A DNA stretch of 64,000 nucleotides, from positions 144,443 through 208,442 of the forward strand of contig NZ_AOIQ01000008.1 in the NCBI RefSeq assembly GCF_000337515.1, given 5' to 3'. A program made the position numbers and the translations under genes. Position 1 is the first letter of the stretch. Every line of letters starts with the position of its first letter. Below, in pieces: positions 53,516-63,101 of this stretch. This DNA comes from Halovivax asiaticus JCM 14624 (GTDB lineage: Archaea; Halobacteriota; Halobacteria; Halobacteriales; Natrialbaceae). The notes beneath the pieces were generated by a model, which had not been told where the DNA came from, searched no databases, and saw nothing but the letters and a program-made list of their open reading frames with translations.

Positions 53516-55618
53516 CTAGAGGACCAAGGTGAAGAGAACGAACGCGATGAAGGTCATCAGCGTCGCGTGCTTCGCCCCGGAGCGAAGGTCACCGGAGGCG
53601 AGCTGGCCGGCGACGAAGCCGGAGGTAGCCCCCTGGATCACCGTCGCGTGGTAGAACAGCGTCATGTAGACGTCGGTGTCGGTCGTCCCGAGCGCGGCGA
53701 TCGGCCCGTCGAGTTGCTGACCGGTCGCCTCCGTCACCGACTCCGTGGGGAGACTCGGGAGCAGGTACGCCGAGAGGACAGCGATGATGAAGATGAAGAC
53801 GAGGAAGGAGACGTAGACGACGACCATGTACTCGGTCATCACCTGCTTGCGCTCGCGATCGAGGCGCAGATCCGCCGAGGCCTGCCGGGAAGCGATCCGC
53901 AGCACCGTCGCGAGATCGCCGCTGGCGTTCATCGCCTCGGTCAGGAGTGTCACCATGCGGGAGACGGCGCGGGTACGAACGCGGTGCTCGAATCGCCACA
54001 GCGACGTCTGGAGGTCGGCCCCCCAGCGGACATCCGCCCAGACGCGATCCAGTTCGTCGTCCAGCACGCCGAGATCGGACTGGCGAACGCGATCGACAGA
54101 GGCGATGACCGACATCCCGGCCTCGTTCACGCTGGAGAGCCGATCGAGCAGGTCAGGGACCGCCCGTTCGATCGCACTGATTCGGTATCTGTGGCGTTCG
54201 TAGACCACCGCGTACGAGCCCATCACGACGAGTGCGAGCACTACCAGCGCGTCTTCGATCGCCGTGATGCCCGCCTCGAGCGCTCGCGGAATCAACAGGA
54301 GGACGATCACGGCCGCCAGGGGAAGCGTCACCCACAGGAGTCGGTCCGGCCGGTCAAGCAGCGTTCGGAACGGGCTGGCGAGCACCCCTCGAACCCAGCG
54401 CAAGCGCTCGTAGATCGCCAGCCGATGTCGCGTCGGTGAGAGGGACCCGTCGACAGGATCGACGTGGCCATCGCCCAGCGCCGACGCGCCCGTCACGACG
54501 GACCCACCGTCCGGGAGGGTCGCACGGGAACCGGGACCGAGTGCCCCCTCGCTCGGCTGATTCGACCGACCGGGATTGATCGAATCGGTGACGGTGCTCA
54601 GGTAGACCACGAACGCGAGGTTGCCGAACGGGAGGATGACGTAGATGACCGCCCGGAGCGAGTCGACCGTGTCGCCGACGGAGAAGCCGATCACCACGAG
54701 GATCGTGATGAGAAAGAGCGGGCCGGCGACCAGCACGGTGACGTAGGCCTCGGCCAGCGTCGCGAGCATGTTGAGGATGCTCTCTTGCTGTGATTCGGCC
54801 TCTTCCTGGTAATCGTGGTACTGCCGTTCCAGAAACTCGGAGAGGCTGTGGCCGCTCTGGAGGACACTCACGAGGTTCTCGGTGAACTCGCGAAACTGGT
54901 CGCTGGCCGTTCGCCGCCCCATCAACTGCAACGCTGCGGTAACGTCCATCCCGAAGGCGTCCATGTTCGTGACGGCGACATCGAACTCCGCGGCCGCCTG
55001 TCCGTACGCGTCGCCGTTGCGGGCGACGATTCGGATCGCCTCGGTGAACTCCATCCCGCTTCGTGAGAGCGCGTAGCAAAAGGCGACCGTCGACGGCAGC
55101 GACGCCTCGATCGCGCGCGCCCGCCGGGAGGCCACGTAGCCCGGATACCACCAGCGCAACCAGTAGGTGATCCCCCCGAAGACGACGCCGAGCGTGAGCC
55201 CAGAGACGAGGAGGAGTCCGAGCAGCGTGGCCGGAGTGGCGTTCCCCACAGCCGCGATCGCCGAAAGCGGGGCGAGAAGGTCGGGCAACGAACTGCGAAG
55301 CGTCGCCGCATCGATCGAGAGGCCCGTCAGGACGGCCCAGATCAGGTAGACGCCAGTGACGCTGCCGACGAACCCGCCAAGGAGTGCGTAAACGAACGAC
55401 CGAGCCCCGTATTCACGATAACTCGCTGGCGCGTGTGCCGCACGGAGCGCCGCCTGGCGCTGCGGGTGTTCGCTCCGGAACTCGTCGACGTAGTCGCCGA
55501 AGGCGTGAATCGACAGTCGGGTCAGGACCCGATCCACGGAGGGAATTACCTGCGCCAGGGCGAACGGGAGCGTACACAGCACGGCGACAGCGAGCGGCAG
55601 AAGGGCACCGGGATTCAT
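53516..55618 (-). CDS. Type IV pilus/TadC-like membrane platform protein (PilC family)
   Basis: 700 residues with about nine helices and two copies of the type II secretion F (T2SSF) domain. Each half holds a cytoplasmic helical bundle (AIEASLPSTVAFCYALSRSGMEF; AVPDLLDRLSSVNEAGMSV) followed by helices. It forms the membrane base on which the ATPase acts. Overlaps the ATPase gene by 4 bp. No pilin or prepilin peptidase gene lies nearby, so substrates are encoded elsewhere. Confidence 0.9.
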   Translation of the reverse strand: MNPGALLPLAVAVLCTLPFALAQVIPSVDRVLTRLSIHAFGDYVDEFRSEHPQRQAALRAAHAPASYREYGARSFVYALLGGFVGSVTGVYLIWAVLTGLSIDAATLRSSLPDLLAPLSAIAAVGNATPATLLGLLLVSGLTLGVVFGGITYWLRWWYPGYVASRRARAIEASLPSTVAFCYALSRSGMEFTEAIRIVARNGDAYGQAAAEFDVAVTNMDAFGMDVTAALQLMGRRTASDQFREFTENLVSVLQSGHSLSEFLERQYHDYQEEAESQQESILNMLATLAEAYVTVLVAGPLFLITILVVIGFSVGDTVDSLRAVIYVILPFGNLAFVVYLSTVTDSINPGRSNQPSEGALGPGSRATLPDGGSVVTGASALGDGHVDPVDGSLSPTRHRLAIYERLRWVRGVLASPFRTLLDRPDRLLWVTLPLAAVIVLLLIPRALEAGITAIEDALVVLALVVMGSYAVVYERHRYRISAIERAVPDLLDRLSSVNEAGMSVIASVDRVRQSDLGVLDDELDRVWADVRWGADLQTSLWRFEHRVRTRAVSRMVTLLTEAMNASGDLATVLRIASRQASADLRLDRERKQVMTEYMVVVYVSFLVFIFIIAVLSAYLLPSLPTESVTEATGQQLDGPIAALGTTDTDVYMTLFYHATVIQGATSGFVAGQLASGDLRSGAKHATLMTFIAFVLFTLVL

Positions 55619-57681
55619 CGGTCTGACTCCGCCGACGCATCATCCGGTGTATCTGTCGCTTCGTCGGTGGGAGTGTCAATCGAGTCGTCGGTGGAGTGGT
55701 CGATCTGTTCGACGCTGGAAGCGTCGGGCGAGTCGTCGGTGGGGTGGTCGCTCGGTTCGTCGATGGAGGCATTGGTGGGTTCGTCGGCGGGGGCCCCATC
55801 GGGTCCGGATCCGGAACGGGCTGAGTCGTCGGCGAGTGGGGACGATTCCGCCAGGTCCCACGACGACGCACCGTCGGTCAGGTCGTCACCTGATTGGGCG
55901 AGGGCAGCGGGTGCGTCGGGACGGTCGTCGTTCGAATCGTCGTCGGCCTCGATCGCCGTTGCGTCGGTTCCACCGTCGTCAGATTCGTCACCGGTATCCG
56001 TTCGGCCGGCCGGACTCGCCTCGATCGCGTCGTCGCGGCCGATGCGCTCGAGGACGGCCGGCTTGTCCGCGTAGTACTCGTTGACGAGGGCGGTAAAGCG
56101 CCGGTAGTCCGAGAGGCCGCGGTCGTGGACGTACTCGAGGAATGCCTCGCGATTCTTTCGTTCGACGCGCAGCTCGCGTTCGGTCCAGCCGCGTTGCTCG
56201 CGGATGTCCGACAGGATCGAACTGCCCGATTCGGAGAAGGTGTCGGTCTCGCCGTCCCAGGTGTACGCGGTAGAGTAGTCGAGTTCGCCGGTCCGCTGGT
56301 CGATGCCCTCGATCTCGGCTAGCGTGTCGTTCCGGCGGACGCGTTCGCCGTCCTCCAGGCGCGTGAGCGTCTGGACGGCGAGGATGTCGAGGCTCTGGAC
56401 CATGGCCCGCGGGACGTTGATCGGCTCGTTCTCTAAGCGATTGATGACCGTCTGCACGGAGTCTGCGTGCATCGTCGAGTAGGTCGTGTGGCCGGTGTTC
56501 ATCGCCTGGAAGAGCGTGATCGCCTCCTCGCCGCGGACCTCCCCGACGGCGATGTACTCGGGGCGGTGGCGCAGCGCCGAGCGCAGGAGGTCGTACATGG
56601 TCACGTCGGTCCCCTCGTGGATGCGTTCCCGGGTGACCGACGAGAGCCAGTTGTCGTGATAGAGCTGGAGTTCCTGAGTGTCCTCGATCGTGAGGATCTT
56701 CGAGCGGGGCGGGATGAACATCGAGACGGCGTTCATGCTCGTCGTCTTCCCCGACGCGGTGCCGCCGGCGAAGATGAGACTCTTGTTGTGCTCGATCGCC
56801 AGCCACAGGTACGCGAGTTGGGCGACGTCGAACGTTCCGTACTCGATCAGGTCGACCGGGGTGAACGGTTCGTCGGAGTACTTTCGGATGGTGAATGCCG
56901 ATCCTCGCGGCGTGACCTCCTGGCCGAGCGCCAGTTCCGCCCGCGAGCCGTCGGGAAGGGTCGTCTCGACCATCGGATCGCCGATCGAGATGTGGCGACC
57001 CGAGCGCTGGGCGAGGCGGACGACGAACTGATCGAGCGTGTCGGCGTCGAACGAGACGTTGGTCTCGATGTCCGTGTACTCGTCGTGATAAACGAAGATC
57101 GGGAGGTCGTAGCCGTCGCAGGAGATGTCCTCGACGTGCGGGTCGTGCATGATCGGGTCGAGCCGCCCGTAGCCGAGGAAGTTCCGGTGAGCGTAGTAGA
57201 AGAGGCGGTAGAAGCACTCGACGGAGACGTCGACGCCGTAGCGTTCGAGGAGTTCCAGCAGCGCCTCTCGGAGCCGCGTTTCGGGGTCGACGTCGCCGCC
57301 GTCGCGATAGATGAGCGGGTCGCGGATGTCCTCGAGGACGGTATCGAGGAGGGCGCGTTCGTCCGTCGAGAGCGACGGTTCGACGACGTGGTACCGGAAG
57401 GCGTTCCGCGCCGGATCCTCGAGGATCGCGACGAACGCGAAGGGCGCGTTCACCCAGTAGCGCTCGCGTTCGATCGTTCCCTCGACGCCGTCGAAGGCGA
57501 CGAGCGGCTCGTGGACGGTCGGATCGTACCGACCTATGTCGATCCGCGTGCCCCGTATCACGTCGCCCAGTGCCGACAGCGAACGTCGAACGTCGTCGAG
57601 GCGGTCGCTGAGTGTCGCTCGGATCGACGACGGGTCGGACGCCGGATCGTCGGCGTGCTGACTGGGGTCGTGTTGGTCCAT
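55615..57681 (-). CDS. Type IV pilus assembly / secretion ATPase (PilB/GspE family)
   Basis: 688 residues. Core about 150-550: Walker A FAGGTASGKTTSMNA, the Asp box ILTIEDTQELQLYHDN, Walker B YIAVGEVRGEEAITLFQAM and His box TGHTTYSTMHADS. The last 140 residues are a low-complexity tail rich in D, S, T and P, with repeating units such as PTDDSPDASS and STDDSIDTPTDEATD. Haloarchaea carry several PilB/PilC pairs for pili and other surface fibres. First gene of the operon. Confidence 0.92.
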   Translation of the reverse strand: MDQHDPSQHADDPASDPSSIRATLSDRLDDVRRSLSALGDVIRGTRIDIGRYDPTVHEPLVAFDGVEGTIERERYWVNAPFAFVAILEDPARNAFRYHVVEPSLSTDERALLDTVLEDIRDPLIYRDGGDVDPETRLREALLELLERYGVDVSVECFYRLFYYAHRNFLGYGRLDPIMHDPHVEDISCDGYDLPIFVYHDEYTDIETNVSFDADTLDQFVVRLAQRSGRHISIGDPMVETTLPDGSRAELALGQEVTPRGSAFTIRKYSDEPFTPVDLIEYGTFDVAQLAYLWLAIEHNKSLIFAGGTASGKTTSMNAVSMFIPPRSKILTIEDTQELQLYHDNWLSSVTRERIHEGTDVTMYDLLRSALRHRPEYIAVGEVRGEEAITLFQAMNTGHTTYSTMHADSVQTVINRLENEPINVPRAMVQSLDILAVQTLTRLEDGERVRRNDTLAEIEGIDQRTGELDYSTAYTWDGETDTFSESGSSILSDIREQRGWTERELRVERKNREAFLEYVHDRGLSDYRRFTALVNEYYADKPAVLERIGRDDAIEASPAGRTDTGDESDDGGTDATAIEADDDSNDDRPDAPAALAQSGDDLTDGASSWDLAESSPLADDSARSGSGPDGAPADEPTNASIDEPSDHPTDDSPDASSVEQIDHSTDDSIDTPTDEATDTPDDASAESDR

Positions 57682-57991
57682 CGGGGGTCACGGGACGTCT
57701 CGGGTGACTGTCTCCGATATGGGGGTGGTGACCTCTTAAATCAGGTGGCCGGGAACCCGAGCACGTCGAGGGGCGATAGTGACTCGGATCACCCGATAGT
57801 AGCAACTCAGATCACCCGGTGGCAGCAAGTGAGATGTGTTCGGTCGCGATGGCGAGGAGGCCGCAGTGGACTGGCCGATACCCCACGAGACGGACTGGTC
57901 CGAAACGGAACCGATCAGCGAGCAGTCCGATTCGTTTCGGTGGCCGTGGGCGTTACGTTCATACCGCCGGGGACCCAACATCGGGTATCGA
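57682..57991. other. Divergent intergenic region with a short direct repeat (310 bp)
   Basis: Separates the pilus ATPase from the DUF5793 gene. actc(g/a)gatcacccg occurs twice, 23 bp apart (57782 and 57805), and the repeat continues with agcaa(c/g)t. A ttcatacc box near 57962 is about 30 bp before the DUF5793 start. A frame open from 57836 is joined to DUF5793 but its first 52 codons look unrelated to the family. Confidence 0.45.
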
Positions 57992-58462
57992 ATGAGGCGC
58001 GAACACATCACGCTCTCCGTCGACGACGTCGAGTGGGTCGACGCCGACGGCGATCCCCGAAAACCGTCGGTCACCATCGACTGCGCCGAAGACGGGCCGG
58101 ATCTGCGTGACCGCCTCACAGGTCCAGGCGACGAGTTGCTTGCCGCCGACGAGACGGACGTCGCCCTCCGCCTGCAGGGGCCCGTCGACACCGACGCGAC
58201 GGGCGTGGTCAGCGTGACCGATCGCCTGACCGGCGACTTCGTCCTCGAGTTGAACGTCGACGCCGACGACGTGCTCACCTTTATCACGGCCGCGCGGCGC
58301 TACGGCGAACAGACCAGCGACGACGACGGCCGGTACGACGTTACCATCAAGATCGACGGGGAACATCTGATCAGTTACGAGAAACAGACGTTCCTCGTCT
58401 ACGACGAGGAGGGGAGTCTCCTCCGCCAGCGGAGCCTCATTCCCGGCGGCGTCGAACTCTGA
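57992..58462 (+). CDS. DUF5793 family protein
   Basis: 156 residues, acidic, soluble. I recognise the haloarchaea-specific DUF5793 pattern: MRREHITLSVDDV, LRLQGPVD near the middle, GVVSVTDRLTGDFVLELNVDADDV and the C-terminal FLVYDEEGSLLRQRSLIPGGVE. The ATG at 57992 fits the family start; a frame open to 57836 would add a non-conserved stretch. Function unknown. The iron-box ABC gene follows 54 bp later but has its own promoter. Confidence 0.8.
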   Translation: MRREHITLSVDDVEWVDADGDPRKPSVTIDCAEDGPDLRDRLTGPGDELLAADETDVALRLQGPVDTDATGVVSVTDRLTGDFVLELNVDADDVLTFITAARRYGEQTSDDDGRYDVTIKIDGEHLISYEKQTFLVYDEEGSLLRQRSLIPGGVEL

Positions 58463-58493
58463 GCAGTTCGTCGCAACCGGCAACTATAAGTCA

Positions 58494-58509
58494 TTTAGGG
58501 CCACCTAAA
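58494..58509 (+). promoter_or_regulatory. Iron box D, before the orphan ABC ATPase
   Basis: TTTAGG-GCCA-CCTAAA, same pattern as boxes A-C. It lies between the TATA element aactataag (58481-58489) and the GTG at 58517, covering the predicted transcription start. Confidence 0.8.
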
Positions 58510-58516
58510 TAGACGA

Positions 58517-59716
58517 GTGCCGGACCCGACCGGACAGTTCGAGACACCCATGGCTCAGAGCACGGGACGAACGGAGACGATCACGACGGAGACGGCGTCA
58601 TCGCAGGAAAGATCCGATGAGCGCCAGGACGAGCCCGTCCTCTCGCTAGAGGCAATCGAACACAGCTACGGGACCGAGTGTGTCGTCGAATCGTACTCGC
58701 TCGAGGTCTACGACGGCGAGATCCTCACGCTGCTTGGTCCGTCCGGCTGTGGAAAAACGACGACGCTCCGACTCATCGCCGGGCTCGAATCGCCCGACGC
58801 GGGCGAGATCCAGCTACACGGCACGGTCGTCGCCGACAGCGATCGATCGGTGGCACCCGAAGATCGTAACGTCGGCGTCGTTTTCCAGGACTTCGCGCTA
58901 TTTCCCCACCTCACCGCCGCCGAGAACGTGCGATTCGGCATCGACGACTGGCCGACGGACGAACGCGACGAGCGCGTCGCCGAACTGTTGGATCTCGTCG
59001 GGCTCACCGATCAGGCCGATGCCTACCCTGGCGAGCTCTCTGGCGGCCAGCAACAGCGGATCGCCCTCGCCAGGTCGATCGCCCCGGAACCCGACCTCCT
59101 CTTGCTCGACGAACCCTTCTCGAATTTAGACGTCGATCTCCGCGTGGAGATGCGCGAGGAGGTCCGACGTATCATCAAGGAAACCGGCGTCACGGCGATC
59201 TCGGTCACGCACGATCAGGAAGAGGCCCTCTCGATCTCCGATCGCGTCGCCGTCATGTACGACGGACAGTTAGAGCAGGTCGGCGTCCCCGAAACGGTCT
59301 TCCAACAGCCGACTTCCCGGTTCGTCGCGGGCTTTCTCGGTCACGCGAGTTTCCTCTCGGGGACCGTCACCGGCGATCACGTCGACACCGCACTCGGTCG
59401 CGTCCTCCGTGACGACGTCGGCGGCCTCGTCGAGGCGTACGACAGCACGGAGGTCGATCTTCTCGTTCGGCCGGACGACGTGACGGCCTATCCGGCGACC
59501 GGCGCCGAAACCGACGGCGAGGTGATCTACCGTCGCTACCTCGGCCCGACCGTCCTCTATCGCGTCGAACTCGACGATGGGGAGACGATCGAGTGTATGC
59601 ACAACCACTCGGATCGCATCCAGCTTGGCCAGCGCGTCGGCGTCCGGGTGACGGCCGATCACGAACTCGCCTGGTTCCCCGCTGAACAGCGAGAGAGCGC
59701 CGATCCGGCCGATTGA
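58517..59716 (+). CDS. Ferric/PotA-type ABC transporter ATP-binding protein, orphan
   Basis: 399 residues from GTG 58517 (or 388 from ATG 58550). Walker A LLGPSGCGKTTTLRLIAG, Q-loop VVFQDFALFPHLTA, signature ELSGGQQQRIALARS, Walker B LLLLDEPFSNLD, switch VTHDQEEALSISDRV, then a C-terminal TOBE domain with VRPDDVTAYPA. The CysA/PotA/FbpC group powers iron(III), sulfate, molybdate or polyamine import. Iron box D points to iron(III). Its permease and binding protein are not adjacent. Confidence 0.88.
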   Translation: MPDPTGQFETPMAQSTGRTETITTETASSQERSDERQDEPVLSLEAIEHSYGTECVVESYSLEVYDGEILTLLGPSGCGKTTTLRLIAGLESPDAGEIQLHGTVVADSDRSVAPEDRNVGVVFQDFALFPHLTAAENVRFGIDDWPTDERDERVAELLDLVGLTDQADAYPGELSGGQQQRIALARSIAPEPDLLLLDEPFSNLDVDLRVEMREEVRRIIKETGVTAISVTHDQEEALSISDRVAVMYDGQLEQVGVPETVFQQPTSRFVAGFLGHASFLSGTVTGDHVDTALGRVLRDDVGGLVEAYDSTEVDLLVRPDDVTAYPATGAETDGEVIYRRYLGPTVLYRVELDDGETIECMHNHSDRIQLGQRVGVRVTADHELAWFPAEQRESADPAD

Positions 59717-59773
59717 GTGGGGAGACGCCCCACGGCGCAAAACGCTTAACATGGAACCGTCCGTAGCGAGCGT

Positions 59774-60052
59774 ATGCACAAAGACGAGCTTCTCGAATTG
59801 CACGCCGAACTGGTGGTCATCATGGAGTACTTCTCGGAACAGGAAAGCGTCGACGAGGGGCTCTTCGACGCCTACCACCAGATCGACGTCGATCCGGACG
59901 ACGCCCACAAATCCAAGAGCGAACACAAACACGCCGTGTTCGTCCTCGGAAACTCGCTGGCGAACGCGATGAGCGAAGACGAGTTCTCGAGTGCGGGTCG
60001 GATCGGCAAGCGGATGAAAGAACTCGCCGAGGACGCCGAGTCGAAGATCTGA
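59774..60052 (+). CDS. UPF0058 family protein
   Basis: 92 residues, all-helical and acidic: MHKDELLELHAELVVIMEYF, then HHKSKSEHKHAVFVLGNSLA-like and FSSAGRIGKRMKELAED. UPF0058 is conserved across haloarchaea with no known function. A cgcttaac box is centred about 27 bp upstream of the ATG. Confidence 0.9.
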   Translation: MHKDELLELHAELVVIMEYFSEQESVDEGLFDAYHQIDVDPDDAHKSKSEHKHAVFVLGNSLANAMSEDEFSSAGRIGKRMKELAEDAESKI

Positions 60053-60068
60053 TCGGACGAACTAACTC

Positions 60069-60165
60069 CTGATCGGCAACTGATTGGCTGGGTCCTCACC
60101 GGTACCTGACGAGCTGACCCGTAACCGGTAACTGACGAGTTGGCTTCTGACCGGCAACTGGCACA
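60069..60165. repeat. Degenerate tandem repeats between UPF0058 and the next gene
   Basis: Four imperfect copies of (a/g)accggtaactgacgagttgg: tgatcggcaactgattggct at 60070, caccggtacctgacgagctg at 60098, aaccggtaactgacgagttg at 60123 and gaccggcaactggcac at 60149. Spacing is 25-29 bp. They are not coding. Confidence 0.6.
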
Positions 60166-60246
60166 CACGGGACGACCGTCGGTTCGTCGCCCCCATTTCC
60201 CTTCGACAGGCGAAACGGTTATGGTCGGGTTACCGTTTGTTTGCGT

Positions 60247-62643
60247 ATGGACCCGCGCACGAAAGAGCGCGTCGAGCGGTGGGAGTCGCGGCCGTTTTCC
60301 GGCGGCAAAGACGCGCTCACGACCCTCGCCGACGACACGTTTTCCGGAGCCGTAACGGCGGCCGGCGTCTGGGCGTTCATGCTGAACGGCCGGATCGTCG
60401 GCGTCGCCGACGGTTCGATCGAGACGCTCGTGGACGCCTCCGGAACCATCTACGAGGCCCCCGCCGACGCGCTTCCCCTGCTTGCTGCGATGCAGACGCA
60501 GGGAGGCGACCCGCGAGCACAGTACTACACCAACGATACCGCTCTCGCATCGGTGGATCGCAAACTGCAGCAGGGGTCGTTCACCGGCTACGTCGAACTG
60601 AGCGAACAGGTGCTCTCGGGCGACTACTACCTCGTCTACTACGGCGGCAAGCGCATGGCCGCCGCCTACATCGGAAACGCCGAGCGCCTGCTCACCGGCG
60701 ACGAGGCGTTCGAGCGCGCCGACGACGAGATTGGCATCTACTCGGTCATCGACGTCGACATCTCCGTGACCGATGTCCCCGGTCACGCGTCGGCGAACGA
60801 AACTGCCACCACGAGTCCCGAGGACGCCGCGCGGACGAACGACACTGCAGCCGACACAGCGGCGGGCACAGCGAATTCCGCGGCCGGGACAGATTCCACC
60901 ACCGTTGCGGGCACCGGCTCCGGTGACCGGCTCTCCACAGGCGAGTCGACCGATCCCGCGACGGCTGTGACCGACACAGACGGACCAGTCGGGCAAGACG
61001 AGCCGTCCGCCGGGCGAACGCCGAGCGACGAGACGACGGTGAACGCGACCGGAACCGACATTGAACCGTCCGAGACCCCGGAAGAGACCCGATCCGAGAA
61101 AGTGGCGGACGACGAGTCGGTGACCGAAGACACAGAAGTGTCCTACAGCGACACCGAAACCGGGACGGCCGACTCGACGGCGGCCGCCGAATCGACGAAC
61201 GCCGGCGGACAGCCGGAGGAAGAGCCCGCAACGACCGAATCGACTGCCGACCGGCCGGGGATCACCACCGAACGGGAACCCACCGAATCCTCCGCAACAG
61301 GCATCACGACCGGCGAAGATTCGACAGGAGGCGATCGGACAACGGTCTCCGGGTCAGCCTCGTCGGATACCGGGTCGGGCGATCAGCGAACCGAGACGGC
61401 CCCGACCGAATCGGACGAGCACGACGAGCGCCTCAAAGAAGAAGAGCGCTGGCGCGAAACCCGACAGATCCCCTCGATCGATCCCGAATCGTCGAGTGAG
61501 GACACGAACACACAGAGTTCGGCCGGTCGTGGCAGCGCCCGCTCGCAGCGTGGCCAGTCCGAGTCGGACACGAGTCGCTCGCAGTCACAGGCCGATAGCT
61601 CGCGCACACGAGACGGGCCGACGCCGGCGGACGTCGCCTCGACCGAACAGGCACTCCGGTCGGACATGCTCGAACGCGAAGACAAGATCGATCACCTAAC
61701 CCAGCGGGTGACCGAGCTGGAGGAAACGCGCAAGCAACTCGTGCGCGAGCGCGACCAGTTGCAGAGCGAGAACGAAGACCTCACAGCGCAGGTCTCCCAA
61801 CTCCAGTCGACGATCGAGGAGCTCGAGGCCGAGCTCGAACGGGTCAAGTCGCAACCGGCCCCGACTGGTGGGGACGCTCCGGCGACGCCGACCGAGTCGA
61901 CGCCCAGTGAGCCGGAACGCACGCTCACAGCGCAACAGGCACTCGAACAGACGAACGTCTTCGTTCGGTACGGCTCGAAGAGTCAACCGACGCTCGAATC
62001 GGCCCACGAAGGCGAGGGCTCGCGTGGCGATCTCGACCGCAACCTGCAACTCGAACGGCACACGCAGTTCGACGCCGAGACGACGGCCGTCGACGGACAG
62101 CCCTACGACTCGTTCGTCGAGGCGTCCATGCAGTACCGCTTCGTCGAGTGGCTCGTCGGAACCTGTCTCTTCGAGATCAGGGAGACCGGCAACGCCGCCG
62201 ATCTCGCGGACCTCTACGACGTCATCCCGCGTATCGACCGCATCGAACTTGCAGCGACCGTCTCGCTCGAAGAGGACGACAGAGCGGACGTCCCCGATCA
62301 GGTGACGTTCGACGTCGCCGCGTTCGACAAGCGCGGGACGCCCCTCGTCGTCGCGAACTGTAACGATTCGCGCGACCCGGCGACAAAAGGGATGCTCGAA
62401 GGGCTCGAGGCCGACGCCTCGGCTGTGTGTGCGAACTATCCCGACCTCGGCGCGGCGGTCGTCGTCACGTCCAGTTTCTTCGACCCCGGCGCGCTCGAAC
62501 TCGCCGAAGAGGTGACGACGAGTGGCTTCCTCAGTCGCAGTTCGAAGGTCAGCTACGTCAACCTCTCGCGAAAACAGGGCTATCACTGCTGTCTCGTCGA
62601 ATCTCGCAGTGGCGGCTTCCACATGACCGTCCCCGAGCTGTAG
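60247..62643 (+). CDS. Large protein: N-terminal domain, disordered linker, coiled coil and C-terminal domain
   Basis: 798 residues. Residues 1-175 form a globular domain (MDPRTKERVERWESRPFSGG, FTGYVELSEQVLSGDYYLVYY, AYIGNAERLL). About 180-455 is an S/T/E/D/G-rich unstructured linker. A coiled coil follows (about 465-545, DKIDHLTQRVTELEETRKQL). The C-terminal domain (about 565-798) has LTAQQALEQTNVFVRYGSKS, VEWLVGTCLFEIRETGNAADL and a final GYHCCLVESRSGGFHMTVPEL. Related haloarchaeal proteins carry DUF7527. No membrane helix or signal. Function unknown. A ggttatgg box lies 26 bp upstream. Confidence 0.75.
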   Translation: MDPRTKERVERWESRPFSGGKDALTTLADDTFSGAVTAAGVWAFMLNGRIVGVADGSIETLVDASGTIYEAPADALPLLAAMQTQGGDPRAQYYTNDTALASVDRKLQQGSFTGYVELSEQVLSGDYYLVYYGGKRMAAAYIGNAERLLTGDEAFERADDEIGIYSVIDVDISVTDVPGHASANETATTSPEDAARTNDTAADTAAGTANSAAGTDSTTVAGTGSGDRLSTGESTDPATAVTDTDGPVGQDEPSAGRTPSDETTVNATGTDIEPSETPEETRSEKVADDESVTEDTEVSYSDTETGTADSTAAAESTNAGGQPEEEPATTESTADRPGITTEREPTESSATGITTGEDSTGGDRTTVSGSASSDTGSGDQRTETAPTESDEHDERLKEEERWRETRQIPSIDPESSSEDTNTQSSAGRGSARSQRGQSESDTSRSQSQADSSRTRDGPTPADVASTEQALRSDMLEREDKIDHLTQRVTELEETRKQLVRERDQLQSENEDLTAQVSQLQSTIEELEAELERVKSQPAPTGGDAPATPTESTPSEPERTLTAQQALEQTNVFVRYGSKSQPTLESAHEGEGSRGDLDRNLQLERHTQFDAETTAVDGQPYDSFVEASMQYRFVEWLVGTCLFEIRETGNAADLADLYDVIPRIDRIELAATVSLEEDDRADVPDQVTFDVAAFDKRGTPLVVANCNDSRDPATKGMLEGLEADASAVCANYPDLGAAVVVTSSFFDPGALELAEEVTTSGFLSRSSKVSYVNLSRKQGYHCCLVESRSGGFHMTVPEL

Positions 62644-62795
62644 GGCTTCACTCGGCTACCGGCCGCTTCGCCTCGAACCGTCTCTGATGGCACCGGTCGT
62701 TCGCGGGGCTCGATTCCGACACTCGGGAGTACGGTTACCGCAAACGGGACTCAGAATCAGTGAGAGCAAAATGGCCGTTGGCGGCCAGGAGGATA

Positions 62796-63101
62796 TCAGT
62801 TCTCGGCTTCGGCGGTGTTCTCGATCTTCATCCGTTCTAAGGTCTCAGAGATGCTGTCGATCTTGTCGTCGAGGTCGGCGACGAAGTCTTCGGTCTCCTC
62901 GGTCTTGATCGCTCCCTGGCTCGACGGCTCGATGAGATTCTCCTCTTCGAGGACGCGCAGCGAGTAGCGAACTTTGTGGTGGGGGTAGCCGGTCTCGTTC
63001 GACATCTTGACGATCCCGATCGGTTCGTTCTCGAGAACCATTTTCAGGACCTGCAAATGTCGTTCCAGCATGTCTACCTCCTTCTCCAGTCGGTCTATCA
63101 T
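62796..63101 (-). CDS. Winged-helix transcriptional regulator
   Basis: 101 residues. A short N-terminal helix (MIDRLEKEVDMLERHLQVLK) precedes a winged helix: GIVKMSNETGYPHHKVRYSL is the helix-turn-helix and EEENLIEPSSQGAIKT the wing. A C-terminal coil follows (DDKIDSISETLERMKIE), suggesting a dimer. A conserved haloarchaeal family; target genes unknown. A ctttaaaag box lies about 28 bp upstream on the minus strand. Confidence 0.88.
   Translation of the reverse strand: MIDRLEKEVDMLERHLQVLKMVLENEPIGIVKMSNETGYPHHKVRYSLRVLEEENLIEPSSQGAIKTEETEDFVADLDDKIDSISETLERMKIENTAEAEN

Noticed and set aside
52655..54439. 594-codon plus-strand frame across tRNA-Gly, the methyltransferase and the pilus gene
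   Set aside because: It spans a tRNA and two convincing minus-strand genes, and its composition is that of an antisense shadow.
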